Part shown: piece by piece, positions 50,778 through 58,636 of the stretch
Position numbering within the stretch: position 1 is the stretch's first letter
Layout: each line of letters begins with the position of its first letter
Source of the DNA: an uncultured Latescibacterota bacterium
GTDB lineage: Bacteria; Latescibacterota; UBA2968; UBA8231
Direction of reading: 5' to 3'
Assembly: GCA_958295495.1 (NCBI GenBank)
Contig: OY282352.1
Coordinates: 1,612,001-1,676,000 of the forward strand
DNA length: 64,000 nt
Translations under genes and position numbers: made by a program
Notes under the pieces: generated by a model
Told to the model about the DNA's origin: nothing
Database searches by the model: none
What the model saw: only the letters and a program-made list of their open reading frames with translations

Positions 50778-51608
50778 CTAGAGGCCGATCTGCTCGGCGG
50801 GCGCATTGGGCATACCTGGATGCGAGCCGCCGGCGTTCTTAGAGAGGTTGCCGCCATCTAGGGGAAGCATCGCGCCCGTGATCCAAGCCGCGGCGTCCGA
50901 GGCGAGGAAAATCGCCGCGCCCTTGATGTCGTTGGAGTCGCCGAGGCGACCCATGGGAAGGCCGCGCAAATAGGTTTCGCCCAGCGTGGGATCCGCGGCG
51001 ATGCGCTCCTCTAAGTCGGCGTTCATTAGCTGGGCGCAGACAATGGCGTTGACGCGCACGCCCTTGGCGGCCCACTCCGTGCTCAATTCGCGGGTCATCT
51101 GCGCCGCGGCACCCATGCCCATGCTGTAGGCGAGGTGGTTGCGGCCGAGGGCGTTGATGCCGGCGATCGACACGAGGTTGATGATGCTGCCGCCGTGGCC
51201 CGAGGCCATCATGCGCCGGCCGGCCTCTTGGCAACAGACCAAGCGGCCAACCACGAGGTTTTGCAAGGTAAACTCAACCTGCTCGGGCGTCAGATCGAGC
51301 GGCGTGTTGCGCCGCGCATTGCCGGCCACGTTGCCCACGATATCGACGCAGCCATATTCTGCATCTATCAATTCAAACATGGTGCGGATCTGATCGGGTT
51401 GCGACATATCGCACGTCACCGGGAGGACGCGGCGGCCCAAGGCACCCAGTTCTCGGGCCGCCGTGGCCAAACCATCGGCGTTAATGTCGGCCAAGACGAG
51501 GTCGGCCCCTGCTTCGGCAAAACCGGTGGCCATGGCTTTGCCGAGGCCGCTGGCCGCACCAGAGACCAAGGCGACGCGGTTGGACAGATCGAAGAGCGGA
51601 TGGGACAT
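50778..51608 (-). CDS. SDR-family oxidoreductase lacking the catalytic lysine
   Basis: 276 residues, classical SDR: SGAASGLGKAMATGFAEAG is the cofactor-binding TGxxxGxG-type loop, LADIN the Asp after strand 2 (NAD preference), and NVAGNARRN the NNAG-like segment. The catalytic block reads NLVSIAGINALGRNHLAYSM then GMGAAAQ: the Tyr is present but the expected Lys in YxxxK is Met. It may be inactive, a binding protein or use another mechanism. The SD AGGAGG is just upstream of ATG 51608. The C-terminal tail after LPLDGG carries extra residues (NLSKNAGGSHPGMPN). Confidence 0.8.
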   Translation of the reverse strand: MSHPLFDLSNRVALVSGAASGLGKAMATGFAEAGADLVLADINADGLATAARELGALGRRVLPVTCDMSQPDQIRTMFELIDAEYGCVDIVGNVAGNARRNTPLDLTPEQVEFTLQNLVVGRLVCCQEAGRRMMASGHGGSIINLVSIAGINALGRNHLAYSMGMGAAAQMTRELSTEWAAKGVRVNAIVCAQLMNADLEERIAADPTLGETYLRGLPMGRLGDSNDIKGAAIFLASDAAAWITGAMLPLDGGNLSKNAGGSHPGMPNAPAEQIGL

Positions 51609-51678
51609 GACAGCCTCCTGATTTCGTTTCGCTCAGAACATAGGGGCGCGGCGAGCAGCGGCCAAGCCCGGCGGAAGC

Positions 51679-51708
51679 TTGCGGCGATTTATTTGCTCGC
51701 TCTATATT
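51679..51708 (+). promoter_or_regulatory. Possible sigma70-like promoter for the PhyH operon
   Basis: TTGCGG (51679-51684), an 18-nt spacer and TATATT (51703-51708) lie in the 132-nt gap between the divergent SDR gene and the small gene at 51741. Confidence 0.35.
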
Positions 51709-51740
51709 TGCTGCCGCCATTTGAACCTACCGGAGCCAAT

Positions 51741-52142
51741 ATGACCACTGCCATAGACGGCTGGATACGCCAGTCGCAAGAGAAAATTTTAAGCGGCGCA
51801 GGCGTCACCTTACAGGACTTAGACGCGCTGCGCGACCTACGAGGCGGCGAGCAGCAACACCTCCTCTACATCTGGGCCGACCAAGACCGCATCGACTCGG
51901 GCGTCATCGCGTGGAACTACTTCGGCCCTTTCGATAGCGAGTTCCGCTTTGACCCCAAAAACGAATGTCCTTATGCCAGCGCGGCCGCGGCCATGGCCGA
52001 CGGGTGGCGGGTGGTGTCTTTTCCGGGCGTGGAGTACCCGCTGGAAAACGCCCACAACCAACTCGGGTTTGAGTTTATCCTAGAGCACTACTTCCGGCCC
52101 GGCGAGGGGCTGGATTACACGCCACACGGCCAGCGCCAATAA
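51741..52142 (+). CDS. Hypothetical 133-aa protein
   Basis: ATG 51741 has CGGAG seven bases upstream. The protein starts MTTAIDGWIRQSQEKILSG and is mixed polar, with LLYIWADQDRIDSGVIAWNYFG and GFEFILEHYFRPGEG, and has no signal. It could be a small ligand-binding or stress protein but I know no family. The PhyH gene follows after 12 nt, so it is probably the first gene of that operon. Confidence 0.65.
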   Translation: MTTAIDGWIRQSQEKILSGAGVTLQDLDALRDLRGGEQQHLLYIWADQDRIDSGVIAWNYFGPFDSEFRFDPKNECPYASAAAAMADGWRVVSFPGVEYPLENAHNQLGFEFILEHYFRPGEGLDYTPHGQRQ

Positions 52143-52154
52143 ACGGAGGGGCCC

Positions 52155-52952
52155 ATGGAAGCCAACTGGAAAGAGCTAAAAAAAGAATTCTTCGACACCG
52201 GCTACGTCGTGCTCGACGGCTGGATTGAGCCCGAGCTAGTGGAACGGACCAAGCAGGACGCCCACCAGTACGGGTCCATCGACATCTTCGAGTGCGAGAG
52301 CATCGGCGACTTGCTCTGCCATGCCAAGGTCGTCGCGTTCATCGCCTTCCTGCTGGAGACGCCGGAGGTGGCCATCAGCCCCTTCCGCTTCTGGAACCAC
52401 CTTACGCAAGGCGGCCAAAGCGACGGCGGCGGCTGGCACGTAGATGACACCTATATGGCCGACCGGCCGCTGACCGAGATTTTGTGCATGTACTACCCGC
52501 AGGACGTGGAGGAAAACATGGGGCCGACCATGCTGTTGCCCGGCAGCCACCGGCGGCTCTACACGCCACCGCAGACGGCGAAGCTGGGCTGGATCCGCGG
52601 GCAGCAGAAAGTGGTCGCCAAGGCCGGTGCCCTCGCCGTGACCTTTGCCTCGATTCTCCACGCTCGCGCCGCGCATTTGTCCGCTAAGCCGCGCTCCATG
52701 ATCAAGTACGGCTACGAGGTGGCCGATCCCCAATGCGGCTATTACCTGACCGAGCAAGCCTACCGCAACTTCCGCCGCACCGAGTTGGGCCGCTCGCTGA
52801 CGCAGCTAGCCGAAGTCAAGGACAAGGACGACGCGCTGTGGAACTCCTACTGGAAATCGCACCAGAGCTATACTTTTCAAGACTTCAAACACCAAATCGG
52901 CGTGGTCGGGCGGCGGCTGCGCAAGCACCTCGACCACGAACAGGTCAGCTAA
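52155..52952 (+). CDS. Phytanoyl-CoA dioxygenase (PhyH) family protein
   Basis: 265 residues, Fe(II)/2-oxoglutarate-dependent double-stranded beta helix. GGWHVDDTY supplies the H-x-D iron ligands; the distal His and the 2-oxoglutarate-binding Arg are in LHARAAHLSAKPRSMIKYG. The N-terminal FFDTGYVVLDGWI is typical. Such enzymes hydroxylate small molecules or modify natural products; many lineages with this gene content carry tens of copies. A GGAGG SD is present. It is followed by VOC and bicupin genes in one run, both metal-dependent, hinting at an oxidative pathway for a small aromatic or sugar compound. Substrate unknown. Confidence 0.85.
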   Translation: MEANWKELKKEFFDTGYVVLDGWIEPELVERTKQDAHQYGSIDIFECESIGDLLCHAKVVAFIAFLLETPEVAISPFRFWNHLTQGGQSDGGGWHVDDTYMADRPLTEILCMYYPQDVEENMGPTMLLPGSHRRLYTPPQTAKLGWIRGQQKVVAKAGALAVTFASILHARAAHLSAKPRSMIKYGYEVADPQCGYYLTEQAYRNFRRTELGRSLTQLAEVKDKDDALWNSYWKSHQSYTFQDFKHQIGVVGRRLRKHLDHEQVS

Positions 52953-52969
52953 CGAGGAGGAGAGATGCG

Positions 52970-53341
52970 ATGGTACACAAAATTCACAAGATCGCGGTCG
53001 TAACCGACGATGTAGAAGGGGCGGTGGCGTTTTACACGCAGAAACTAGGGCTGACCGTGGTGGAGCGCTTTGCAACCGAGGACGACGACGACTATGTCTT
53101 CCTCGACGCCGGCGGTATCCTGCTGGAGCTCATGCCGCAAAAGACCATGGGTCAAGACCCTGGGTTCCACCACATATCCTTTGAGGTCGCCAGCGTGGAA
53201 GACAGCGCGCAGGACTTGAAGGACAAGGGGGTCACCATCACCAAGGAGCCTTTTGCTGTCGGTGGGGGGACCGGTATCACCTTGGGTTTTTTCGAGGGGC
53301 CGAACCAACTGAATCTTCAGCTCTTTCACCGCGAGAAATGA
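52970..53341 (+). CDS. VOC-family protein (glyoxalase/dioxygenase superfamily)
   Basis: 123 residues with AGGAGGAG upstream of ATG 52970. It shows the beta-alpha-beta-beta-beta modules: HKIAVVTDDVEGAVAFYTQK and PGFHHISFEVASVEDSAQDL. Metal ligands could be the early His, E in LLELMPQ, and FHHIS with a later Glu-like residue. Likely lactoylglutathione-lyase-like or a glyoxalase-type dioxygenase. It follows PhyH by 17 nt and precedes the bicupin by 7 nt. The fragment at 44619-44829 belongs to the same superfamily, but is not a copy of this gene. Confidence 0.8.
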   Translation: MVHKIHKIAVVTDDVEGAVAFYTQKLGLTVVERFATEDDDDYVFLDAGGILLELMPQKTMGQDPGFHHISFEVASVEDSAQDLKDKGVTITKEPFAVGGGTGITLGFFEGPNQLNLQLFHREK

Positions 53342-53348
53342 GGCCGTC

Positions 53349-54167
53349 ATGCGCCTAGCGAGAGCCGACCGTGCGGCTATGAAGGAACTGAGCGACGTCC
53401 ACGGCGGGGCCGGAACGATCCTCTTCAACAGTCTGTGGGACCGCGCCGATTTCGCAACGCCCTTCGCCTTCGTCCACTGCGCGATCCTCCTACCCGGCGG
53501 CGGGATTGGCTACCACCGCCACGACGACAGCGAGGAAATTTTCATCGCCATTGACAACGCCTCCCAGTTCACCCACAACGGCCGCACGGCCGCAGTTGAG
53601 GGCGGGGCTGCGGTGCCGTTGCGCTCGGGCGAGACCCACGCCATCTACAACCACACCGACCGCGAGACGCGCTGGTTCAACGTCCACTGCGTGGTTCCCG
53701 GCGGCGCGCCCAAATCGACCGACTTGGGCGACGACCGGGTCGGTGCTGAGTTGGAATCCACCGACCGCCTGCCAGTGGGGCGGCTAGACCGCGCTGCGCT
53801 AACATACGGACCAGCGCACGGCGGCAAGGGCGCGGTCGGCGGTCGTCGCATATGGGGGCCGGAGGACTTCCGCAGCAATTTCTACTGTTTGGCCCACTGC
53901 CTGTTGCCGCCGGACACCTCGTTGGGCTACCACCGCCACGAAGGCGTTGAGGAGGTCTATATCATCATTGAGGGCAGCGGGCGGATGACGGTGGACGAGG
54001 AGACGCAGGAGGTTGTGCAGTGGGACGCGATTCCCAGCCGGCTGGGGGGCAGCCACGGCCTCTATAACCACACGCGAGAAAATCTCGAACTCTTGGTCGT
54101 CGCCGTCTGCGCCGAGAAGGGGCGGTTCGACTCGACGGACCTCGGCGACGATCTAAGCCAACGCTAA
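53349..54167 (+). CDS. Bicupin (two cupin domains)
   Basis: 272 residues with two cupin barrels: first at about 30-130 (GGGIGYHRHDDSEEIFIAID, ETHAIYNHTD) and second at about 170-260 (SLGYHRHEGVEEVYIIIEGSG, SHGLYNHT). Each has the H-x-H-x(n)-E-x(n)-H metal motif. The two repeats also share STDLGDD at their ends, showing internal duplication. No catalytic assignment can be made; many such proteins bind Fe or Mn and act as isomerases or dioxygenases. Spacing of 7 nt from the VOC gene. Confidence 0.8.
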   Translation: MRLARADRAAMKELSDVHGGAGTILFNSLWDRADFATPFAFVHCAILLPGGGIGYHRHDDSEEIFIAIDNASQFTHNGRTAAVEGGAAVPLRSGETHAIYNHTDRETRWFNVHCVVPGGAPKSTDLGDDRVGAELESTDRLPVGRLDRAALTYGPAHGGKGAVGGRRIWGPEDFRSNFYCLAHCLLPPDTSLGYHRHEGVEEVYIIIEGSGRMTVDEETQEVVQWDAIPSRLGGSHGLYNHTRENLELLVVAVCAEKGRFDSTDLGDDLSQR

Positions 54168-54184
54168 GAGAAAGGACCATCCCT

Positions 54185-54961
54185 ATGGCATCTGTGAAGA
54201 TCACCTTTATCGGCCACGCTTCTTTCCGCTTTGAGTCCGACAAAGGCTCAGTCGCGTATTTCGACGCCTGGCTCGACGACAATCCCACCGCCGAGATGAA
54301 GCTCAGCCAAGTCAAAGAAGCCGATATCGTCATCGCCAGCCACGGCCACAGCGACCACATCGGCGACTCTTATGAGATCTGCAAGCGCACCAAAGCCAAG
54401 TTCGTCGGCAACTACGAGCTTTGCTTGGTTGCCGAGACAGTGCATGGGCTGAAGATGGGCTCGCGGGCGCTGTCCATGAATCCCGGCGGCGCGGTCGAGG
54501 TCCAGGACGCCACGATCACCATGGTACAGGGCCACCACTCGCAGTCGCTATCGCCGCACGTAATCGGTGCCGAGTTGCCGGCGGGGCTGCTCTTCCATCC
54601 CGACAGCGCGGTCAATGGCTTCGTCGTTGCTTACAACAACGGCATTTCCATCTACGACACGGCCGATACCTGTCTTTTTAGCGATATGCAGCTCATCGGC
54701 CAGATGTACGGACCGCAGATCGCGATTATGCCGGTGGGCGGGCAGTACACAATGGGGATCCGCGAGGCCGCGCGGGCGGCAAGCCTGATCCGCCCCGACA
54801 TCGTCATTCCCTGCCACTACGGGCCGATTATGAAGCAGCCGGCCGACATCGGCGCGTTGAGCGAGGCGGTAAAATTCCTCTCGCCGAATACGCAGGTGGT
54901 AGAGATGCAGCCCGGGCAAACATTGACCTATACGGCGAGTAGCTATCGGGTTGAGCAGTAG
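54185..54961 (+). CDS. UPF0173-type metallo-beta-lactamase-fold hydrolase
   Basis: 258 residues. The metal motif is ASHGHSDHIGDS, which is the HxHxDH signature. Later ligands are GHHSQSLSPH, YDTADTCLFSDM and the PCHYGP His. The pattern MASVKITFIGHASFRFE is typical of UlaG/UPF0173 hydrolases (L-ascorbate-6-phosphate lactonase is the studied relative), so a lactone or phosphodiester substrate is plausible. An SD-like GAAAGG lies about ten bases upstream of the ATG. It is the fifth gene of the operon starting at 51741. Confidence 0.85.
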   Translation: MASVKITFIGHASFRFESDKGSVAYFDAWLDDNPTAEMKLSQVKEADIVIASHGHSDHIGDSYEICKRTKAKFVGNYELCLVAETVHGLKMGSRALSMNPGGAVEVQDATITMVQGHHSQSLSPHVIGAELPAGLLFHPDSAVNGFVVAYNNGISIYDTADTCLFSDMQLIGQMYGPQIAIMPVGGQYTMGIREAARAASLIRPDIVIPCHYGPIMKQPADIGALSEAVKFLSPNTQVVEMQPGQTLTYTASSYRVEQ

Positions 54962-55053
54962 GCCAGTGCCCAGCGACTTTCAGACCAACGACCCCAATAC
55001 GAGGTGCCTACGAGCAAAAGTGCTGCCCAGTTAATCGACACCAAGGAGCCGAA

Positions 55054-56133
55054 ATGACATTTGCAAACATGCTGCGAGCCGTCCACTATCAGGACGTGGA
55101 TCCCGGAACTCAGTGGATCAAGGACATGACCGTCGCCATCGATTCCGACGGACCGCTCGATTCGGACCGAATCCTCACTCCGAACGTGGTCAGAATGGAA
55201 AACGGATACCGCATGTACTATCACGGCCTCGGGCCGGAGCGTCCAAACCCGGCTTCAAAGGGTTACATCCTGAGTGCCTTCTCCACTGATGCCGAGCACT
55301 GGGAGAAGGAGCCGGGTGTCAGAATGGATGCGGGCGGGGAGGGTGCCGAGCACTACATCTGGAGCCCGGACGTCATTCCTCTAGCGGATGGCCGCTACCG
55401 CATGTATTACGAGGGGAAGACAGAGCAGGAGGACGGCCAAGTCAAGGCCGCAATTGTGAGTTCTGTTTCCGACGACGGGCTGGTTTGGGAACGAGAGCCG
55501 GGCCTGCGCCTAGCCGGAGAAAGCGTCTCCTATCTGGCCCCTCGATGTCTTCACCTCGACCCGGCCGTAGAGAGGGGCGGCCTCCGATTTCGCCTCTACG
55601 CCAGTGCCTATCCCTATCCAGATGTTTCGCGGCCAAACGCTTGCAACAACAGAAACATCGTCAGCGCAGTGTCAGAAGATGGTCTAGTGTTCAAGTTGGA
55701 GCCCGGCGTTCGCATATTCCAAGACCGAGGTTTTGAAAGCTATGCCGTCTATGCCCCGGAGGTTTTGCGCCTAGGCGAGGGCGGCTTCCGCATGTACTAC
55801 GCAGGCTGGAAGTCGGCTCCGGAGGTATTCTGTGGATCAAAGTATCACGGCAGAATTTTCAGCGCATTTTCCAAGGACGGTCTGCAGTGGTTCAAGGACT
55901 CGGGAATCTGCATCGACAATGGGGGACTATGGGACGCAACCAAGGCCTCAGAGCCGTGTGTGATTGATCTTGCCGACGGCCGCTTCCGCATGTTCTACGA
56001 AGCCTGTGATCTCTACGGTCGCTGGCGCATTGCCAGCGCGACTTCGGCTGCACCTACTGCGCCTCAAGCAGTTGATAAGTCCGTTTACCTTTCCCGCGAA
56101 GGACCGTCCATGCAGCAAAGGATCGACCTATAA
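55054..56133 (+). CDS. Five-bladed beta-propeller protein (GH43/GH130-like)
   Basis: 359 residues without signal peptide. Repeated blades of the form GYRMYYHGLGP, GRYRMYYEGKT, GGFRMYYAGWKS and GRFRMFYEACD, alternating with ILSAFSTDAEHWEKEPG, IVSAVSEDGLVF and RIFSAFSKDGLQWF, recur with spacing of about 50-60 residues, giving a glycosidase-like five-bladed propeller as in GH32, GH43 and GH130. Catalytic residues cannot be assigned by eye. AAGGAG precedes ATG 55054 by five bases. Adjacent to a sugar-acid dehydratase-like gene, it probably acts on an imported oligosaccharide; intracellular use would fit phosphorylases of GH130. Confidence 0.75.
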   Translation: MTFANMLRAVHYQDVDPGTQWIKDMTVAIDSDGPLDSDRILTPNVVRMENGYRMYYHGLGPERPNPASKGYILSAFSTDAEHWEKEPGVRMDAGGEGAEHYIWSPDVIPLADGRYRMYYEGKTEQEDGQVKAAIVSSVSDDGLVWEREPGLRLAGESVSYLAPRCLHLDPAVERGGLRFRLYASAYPYPDVSRPNACNNRNIVSAVSEDGLVFKLEPGVRIFQDRGFESYAVYAPEVLRLGEGGFRMYYAGWKSAPEVFCGSKYHGRIFSAFSKDGLQWFKDSGICIDNGGLWDATKASEPCVIDLADGRFRMFYEACDLYGRWRIASATSAAPTAPQAVDKSVYLSREGPSMQQRIDL

Positions 56134-56149
56134 CCAAAGGATTACCGCC

Positions 56150-57274
56150 ATGTCGAGCACTGAAGCCCCCATCGGACCCAACGATGCGATTAAGGTCACC
56201 CAAATCGAGACGTTCGTTCTCAAAAATTCCTGGGTCTTCGTCAAGATCTCCACGGACACAGGGATCACCGGTTGGGGCGAAATGCTCAAGGACGACGCGA
56301 GGGCTTGTGCCGCCGGCGCGCTCGAAGTCGCCGACTACCTAGTGGGCAAGGATCCCCGCCCCGTCATTCACCACTGGCAAGCCATCCACCGCGGAGCCTT
56401 CTATCGCGGCGGCCCCATCAAAACCGCCATCTCCTCCGGCATTGATCAGGCCCTTTGGGACATCGCCGGCAAATGCTATGGCGTGCCCGTGTACAAACTT
56501 CTCGGCGGCCCCACGCGCGAGCGGATTCGGGTTTACGGCGAAGTAAGCGAAAAGACCGGCGTCAACGCCATAAAGGTGGGTCCGGGTACATCGCGTTCCC
56601 CCTTCAAATACATCGAGGGTCAAAAATTCGTCGATGAGATCGTCGAGCGCTTCAAGGCACTCCGCGAACAACACGGCTCCAGCGTCGATATCGCCGTTGA
56701 TTTTCACGGCGCAGTGCAGCCTGCTACCGCCCTTCTGCTCATCAAGGCACTCGAACCGTATCATCCTTGGTTCTACGAGGAAATTGTGCAGGCCCTCAAT
56801 GTCGACGTCATGGCCGAACTCGCCGCAAAGACCCACATCCCCATTGCCACCGGCGAGCGCATCTTTACCAAGTGGGGGTTCAAAGAAATTCTCGAAAAAC
56901 GCGCCGCCCACATCCTACAGCCGGATGTTTGCTATGCCGGCGGCATTACCGAATTGAAGATCATCGCCGGCATGGCCGAGGCCTACTACGCGCCGCTGGC
57001 CCCGCACAACCCCCAAGGTCCCTGTTCGCTCGCCGCAAGTCTGCAGGTCGCCGCTTCCATCCCCAACTTTCTCATCCAAGAGCGCGGCGACAACGAATAC
57101 GCGGACCTACTCGCCAAACCCTTGGCAGGGGTCGCCAACGGCCACCGACCCCTGCCCACCGATCCCGGTCTCGGCATCACCATCGACGAAGACAAGCTCA
57201 TAGCCCAAGTTGGCGAACCGAGTCCCTATCGAGTTCGCCTCGATCCCGATGATGGGTCGGTCGTGGACTGGTAG
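56150..57274 (+). CDS. Enolase-superfamily (mandelate racemase/galactonate dehydratase-like) enzyme
   Basis: 374 residues; ATG 56150 with AAAGGA about eight bases upstream, and the frame's upstream extension lies in the propeller gene. N-terminal capping domain (VTQIETFVLKNSWVFVKI), then barrel motifs: AIKVGPG, AVDFHG with the first metal Asp, FYEE with the Glu, ATGERIFTKWGFKEI with the third ligand, ILQPDVCYAGGITE, and the APHNPQGP His. This set, in particular GER and the PHNPQGP loop, matches the D-galactonate/gluconate dehydratase subgroup. It would dehydrate a sugar acid to the 2-keto-3-deoxy form, which HpcH aldolases cleave. Confidence 0.85.
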   Translation: MSSTEAPIGPNDAIKVTQIETFVLKNSWVFVKISTDTGITGWGEMLKDDARACAAGALEVADYLVGKDPRPVIHHWQAIHRGAFYRGGPIKTAISSGIDQALWDIAGKCYGVPVYKLLGGPTRERIRVYGEVSEKTGVNAIKVGPGTSRSPFKYIEGQKFVDEIVERFKALREQHGSSVDIAVDFHGAVQPATALLLIKALEPYHPWFYEEIVQALNVDVMAELAAKTHIPIATGERIFTKWGFKEILEKRAAHILQPDVCYAGGITELKIIAGMAEAYYAPLAPHNPQGPCSLAASLQVAASIPNFLIQERGDNEYADLLAKPLAGVANGHRPLPTDPGLGITIDEDKLIAQVGEPSPYRVRLDPDDGSVVDW

Positions 57275-57281
57275 GCTGGGG

Positions 57282-57353
57282 GAGAACCTGTTTGACTATC
57301 TGGCGGGCGGGCACAGTCTGGACAACTTCCCGGGTGTAAGCCGTGAGCAGGCA
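57282..57353 (+). pseudogene. DUF433-type antitoxin remnant
   Basis: In the 140-nt gap between converging genes, one frame reads ENLFDYLAGGHSLDNF then PGVSREQAA, which matches the end of DUF433 proteins (usual form LFDYLEGGHSLDEFLDDFP). The five-residue segment after SLD is missing and no start or partner toxin (DUF5615) is present. Only a scrap remains. Confidence 0.5.
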
Positions 57354-57414
57354 GCAGGCAATCAGGACGAGATACGGCGAGGGAGTACACCCGGTATCCA
57401 GGGCCGTAGTCAAT

Positions 57415-58422
57415 CTACCCGATCTTCACCGTCCGCTGCCCCTTCCCAGCCCGCAACACAGCCGTCGCAATCTCCAAGGCGGCGATCCCGTCGTCCCCAG
57501 TCACTAAGGGCTGTTCGCCCTTGGCGAAGCACTCGACCACGTGTTTGTCCTGCTCGGCGAACATGTCCTCGAGCGGATAGGTGTACACCTGCTCGCGGCC
57601 TTCGCCCGTCTTGAGCGTAAAGGCACCGCTTTTTTGCGGGTTGAAGCACGCTGGAGCCTTTTGCGCGGTCATGCCGAATTGCAGGGTGCCGGCCGGGCCA
57701 ATCACGTCGTTGAGGCTCGCCACAGGTGCGCCGGCGGCCACGCCCCACGACCAGATCAAGGCGTGCTGGTCGCCGCTGGCGAAGTTGATGATGACGCTCG
57801 CGGTGTCAGCGCCGACACTGGTGGGATCGAATTGCAGGGAAGAGGCTTGCGCCGAGGCGGCCGGGCCGAAAATCTGCAAGGCGAAATCGTAGTTGTGTAC
57901 GGCGCCGTCCATCAGCGGGCCGCCGCCTTTGTTCACATCGCGGAACCACGGGCGGCCCGGGCGGCCCCCCGCAGCAAAGCGCCAGATGACCGGTGCGCCA
58001 ACGGCACCGGATTGGACGATCTCCTTGAGCTTGCCCCACTGAGCGTCAAAGCGGCGCACAAAGCCAATGGTCAGCCGCACGTTGGCTTGACTACAAGCAT
58101 TCGCCATGCGCCGCGCATCAGCCACCTTCAGCGCCATGGGCTTCTCGCAGAACACGTGTTTGCCGGCTTTGGCTGCGGCAATGACCGGCGCGGGGTGCTG
58201 GAAGGTGGGGGTGCAGACCCACACCGCATCGATCTCGGGCAGGTCAAGCACCGCTCGGAAGTCTGCGAAGTGGTGTTCGGCCCCTAAGTCGCGGGCGAAC
58301 GCTGCGGCCGCGTCAGCAACGACATCCGCAGCCGCGAAAATGCGCGCACCTTGGATTTGGGATAAGCAATTGGCGTGATGGCGGGCAATGCCGCCGCAGC
58401 CAATAAAACCGATATTCAGCAT
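57415..58422 (-). CDS. Gfo/Idh/MocA family oxidoreductase
   Basis: 335 residues. Rossmann motif IGFIGCGGIARHHAN (residues about 4-18), the EKP motif in KHVFCEKPMAL, and a C-terminal beta sheet with GGPLMDGAVHNYDF carrying the catalytic Asp/His pair (DGAVHNYD). NAD(P)-dependent oxidation of a sugar, inositol or related alcohol is expected. It is transcribed convergently with the enolase-superfamily gene, and divergently from the S55 protease. The start ATG at 58422 is preceded by AGGAGA. A possible minus-strand promoter (TTGACA at 58491-58486) is weak at the -10. Confidence 0.85.
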   Translation of the reverse strand: MLNIGFIGCGGIARHHANCLSQIQGARIFAAADVVADAAAAFARDLGAEHHFADFRAVLDLPEIDAVWVCTPTFQHPAPVIAAAKAGKHVFCEKPMALKVADARRMANACSQANVRLTIGFVRRFDAQWGKLKEIVQSGAVGAPVIWRFAAGGRPGRPWFRDVNKGGGPLMDGAVHNYDFALQIFGPAASAQASSLQFDPTSVGADTASVIINFASGDQHALIWSWGVAAGAPVASLNDVIGPAGTLQFGMTAQKAPACFNPQKSGAFTLKTGEGREQVYTYPLEDMFAEQDKHVVECFAKGEQPLVTGDDGIAALEIATAVLRAGKGQRTVKIG

Positions 58423-58568
58423 GATCTTCTCCTATTGGCACGTAGGTAGTTGCGAGATCAAAGTAATGGCGTCTAGCGCGGCGTTTGTCAAGGGATTGCC
58501 CACAAAACCAGAAGATACAACTCATTGTCAAACAAAATGTTACAAAGTCTATCAACGCTTGACTTACC

Positions 58569-58597
58569 TTGACTTTTCCCTAGTCCAAGCATAGCTT
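58569..58597 (+). promoter_or_regulatory. Possible promoter for the S55 protease operon
   Basis: TTGACT (58569-58574), 17-nt spacer, TAGCTT (58592-58597), 39 nt before GTG 58637 in an AT-rich divergent region. A second TTGACT (58559) lies just upstream. Confidence 0.35.
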
Positions 58598-58636
58598 TTT
58601 TAACTCTTTTCTCTATGGGAAAGGCAACAAAAGGTC

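Noticed and set aside
51135..51740. N-terminal extension of the 133-aa protein
   Set aside because: It runs antisense through the SDR gene; the ATG at 51741 with an SD is the likely start.
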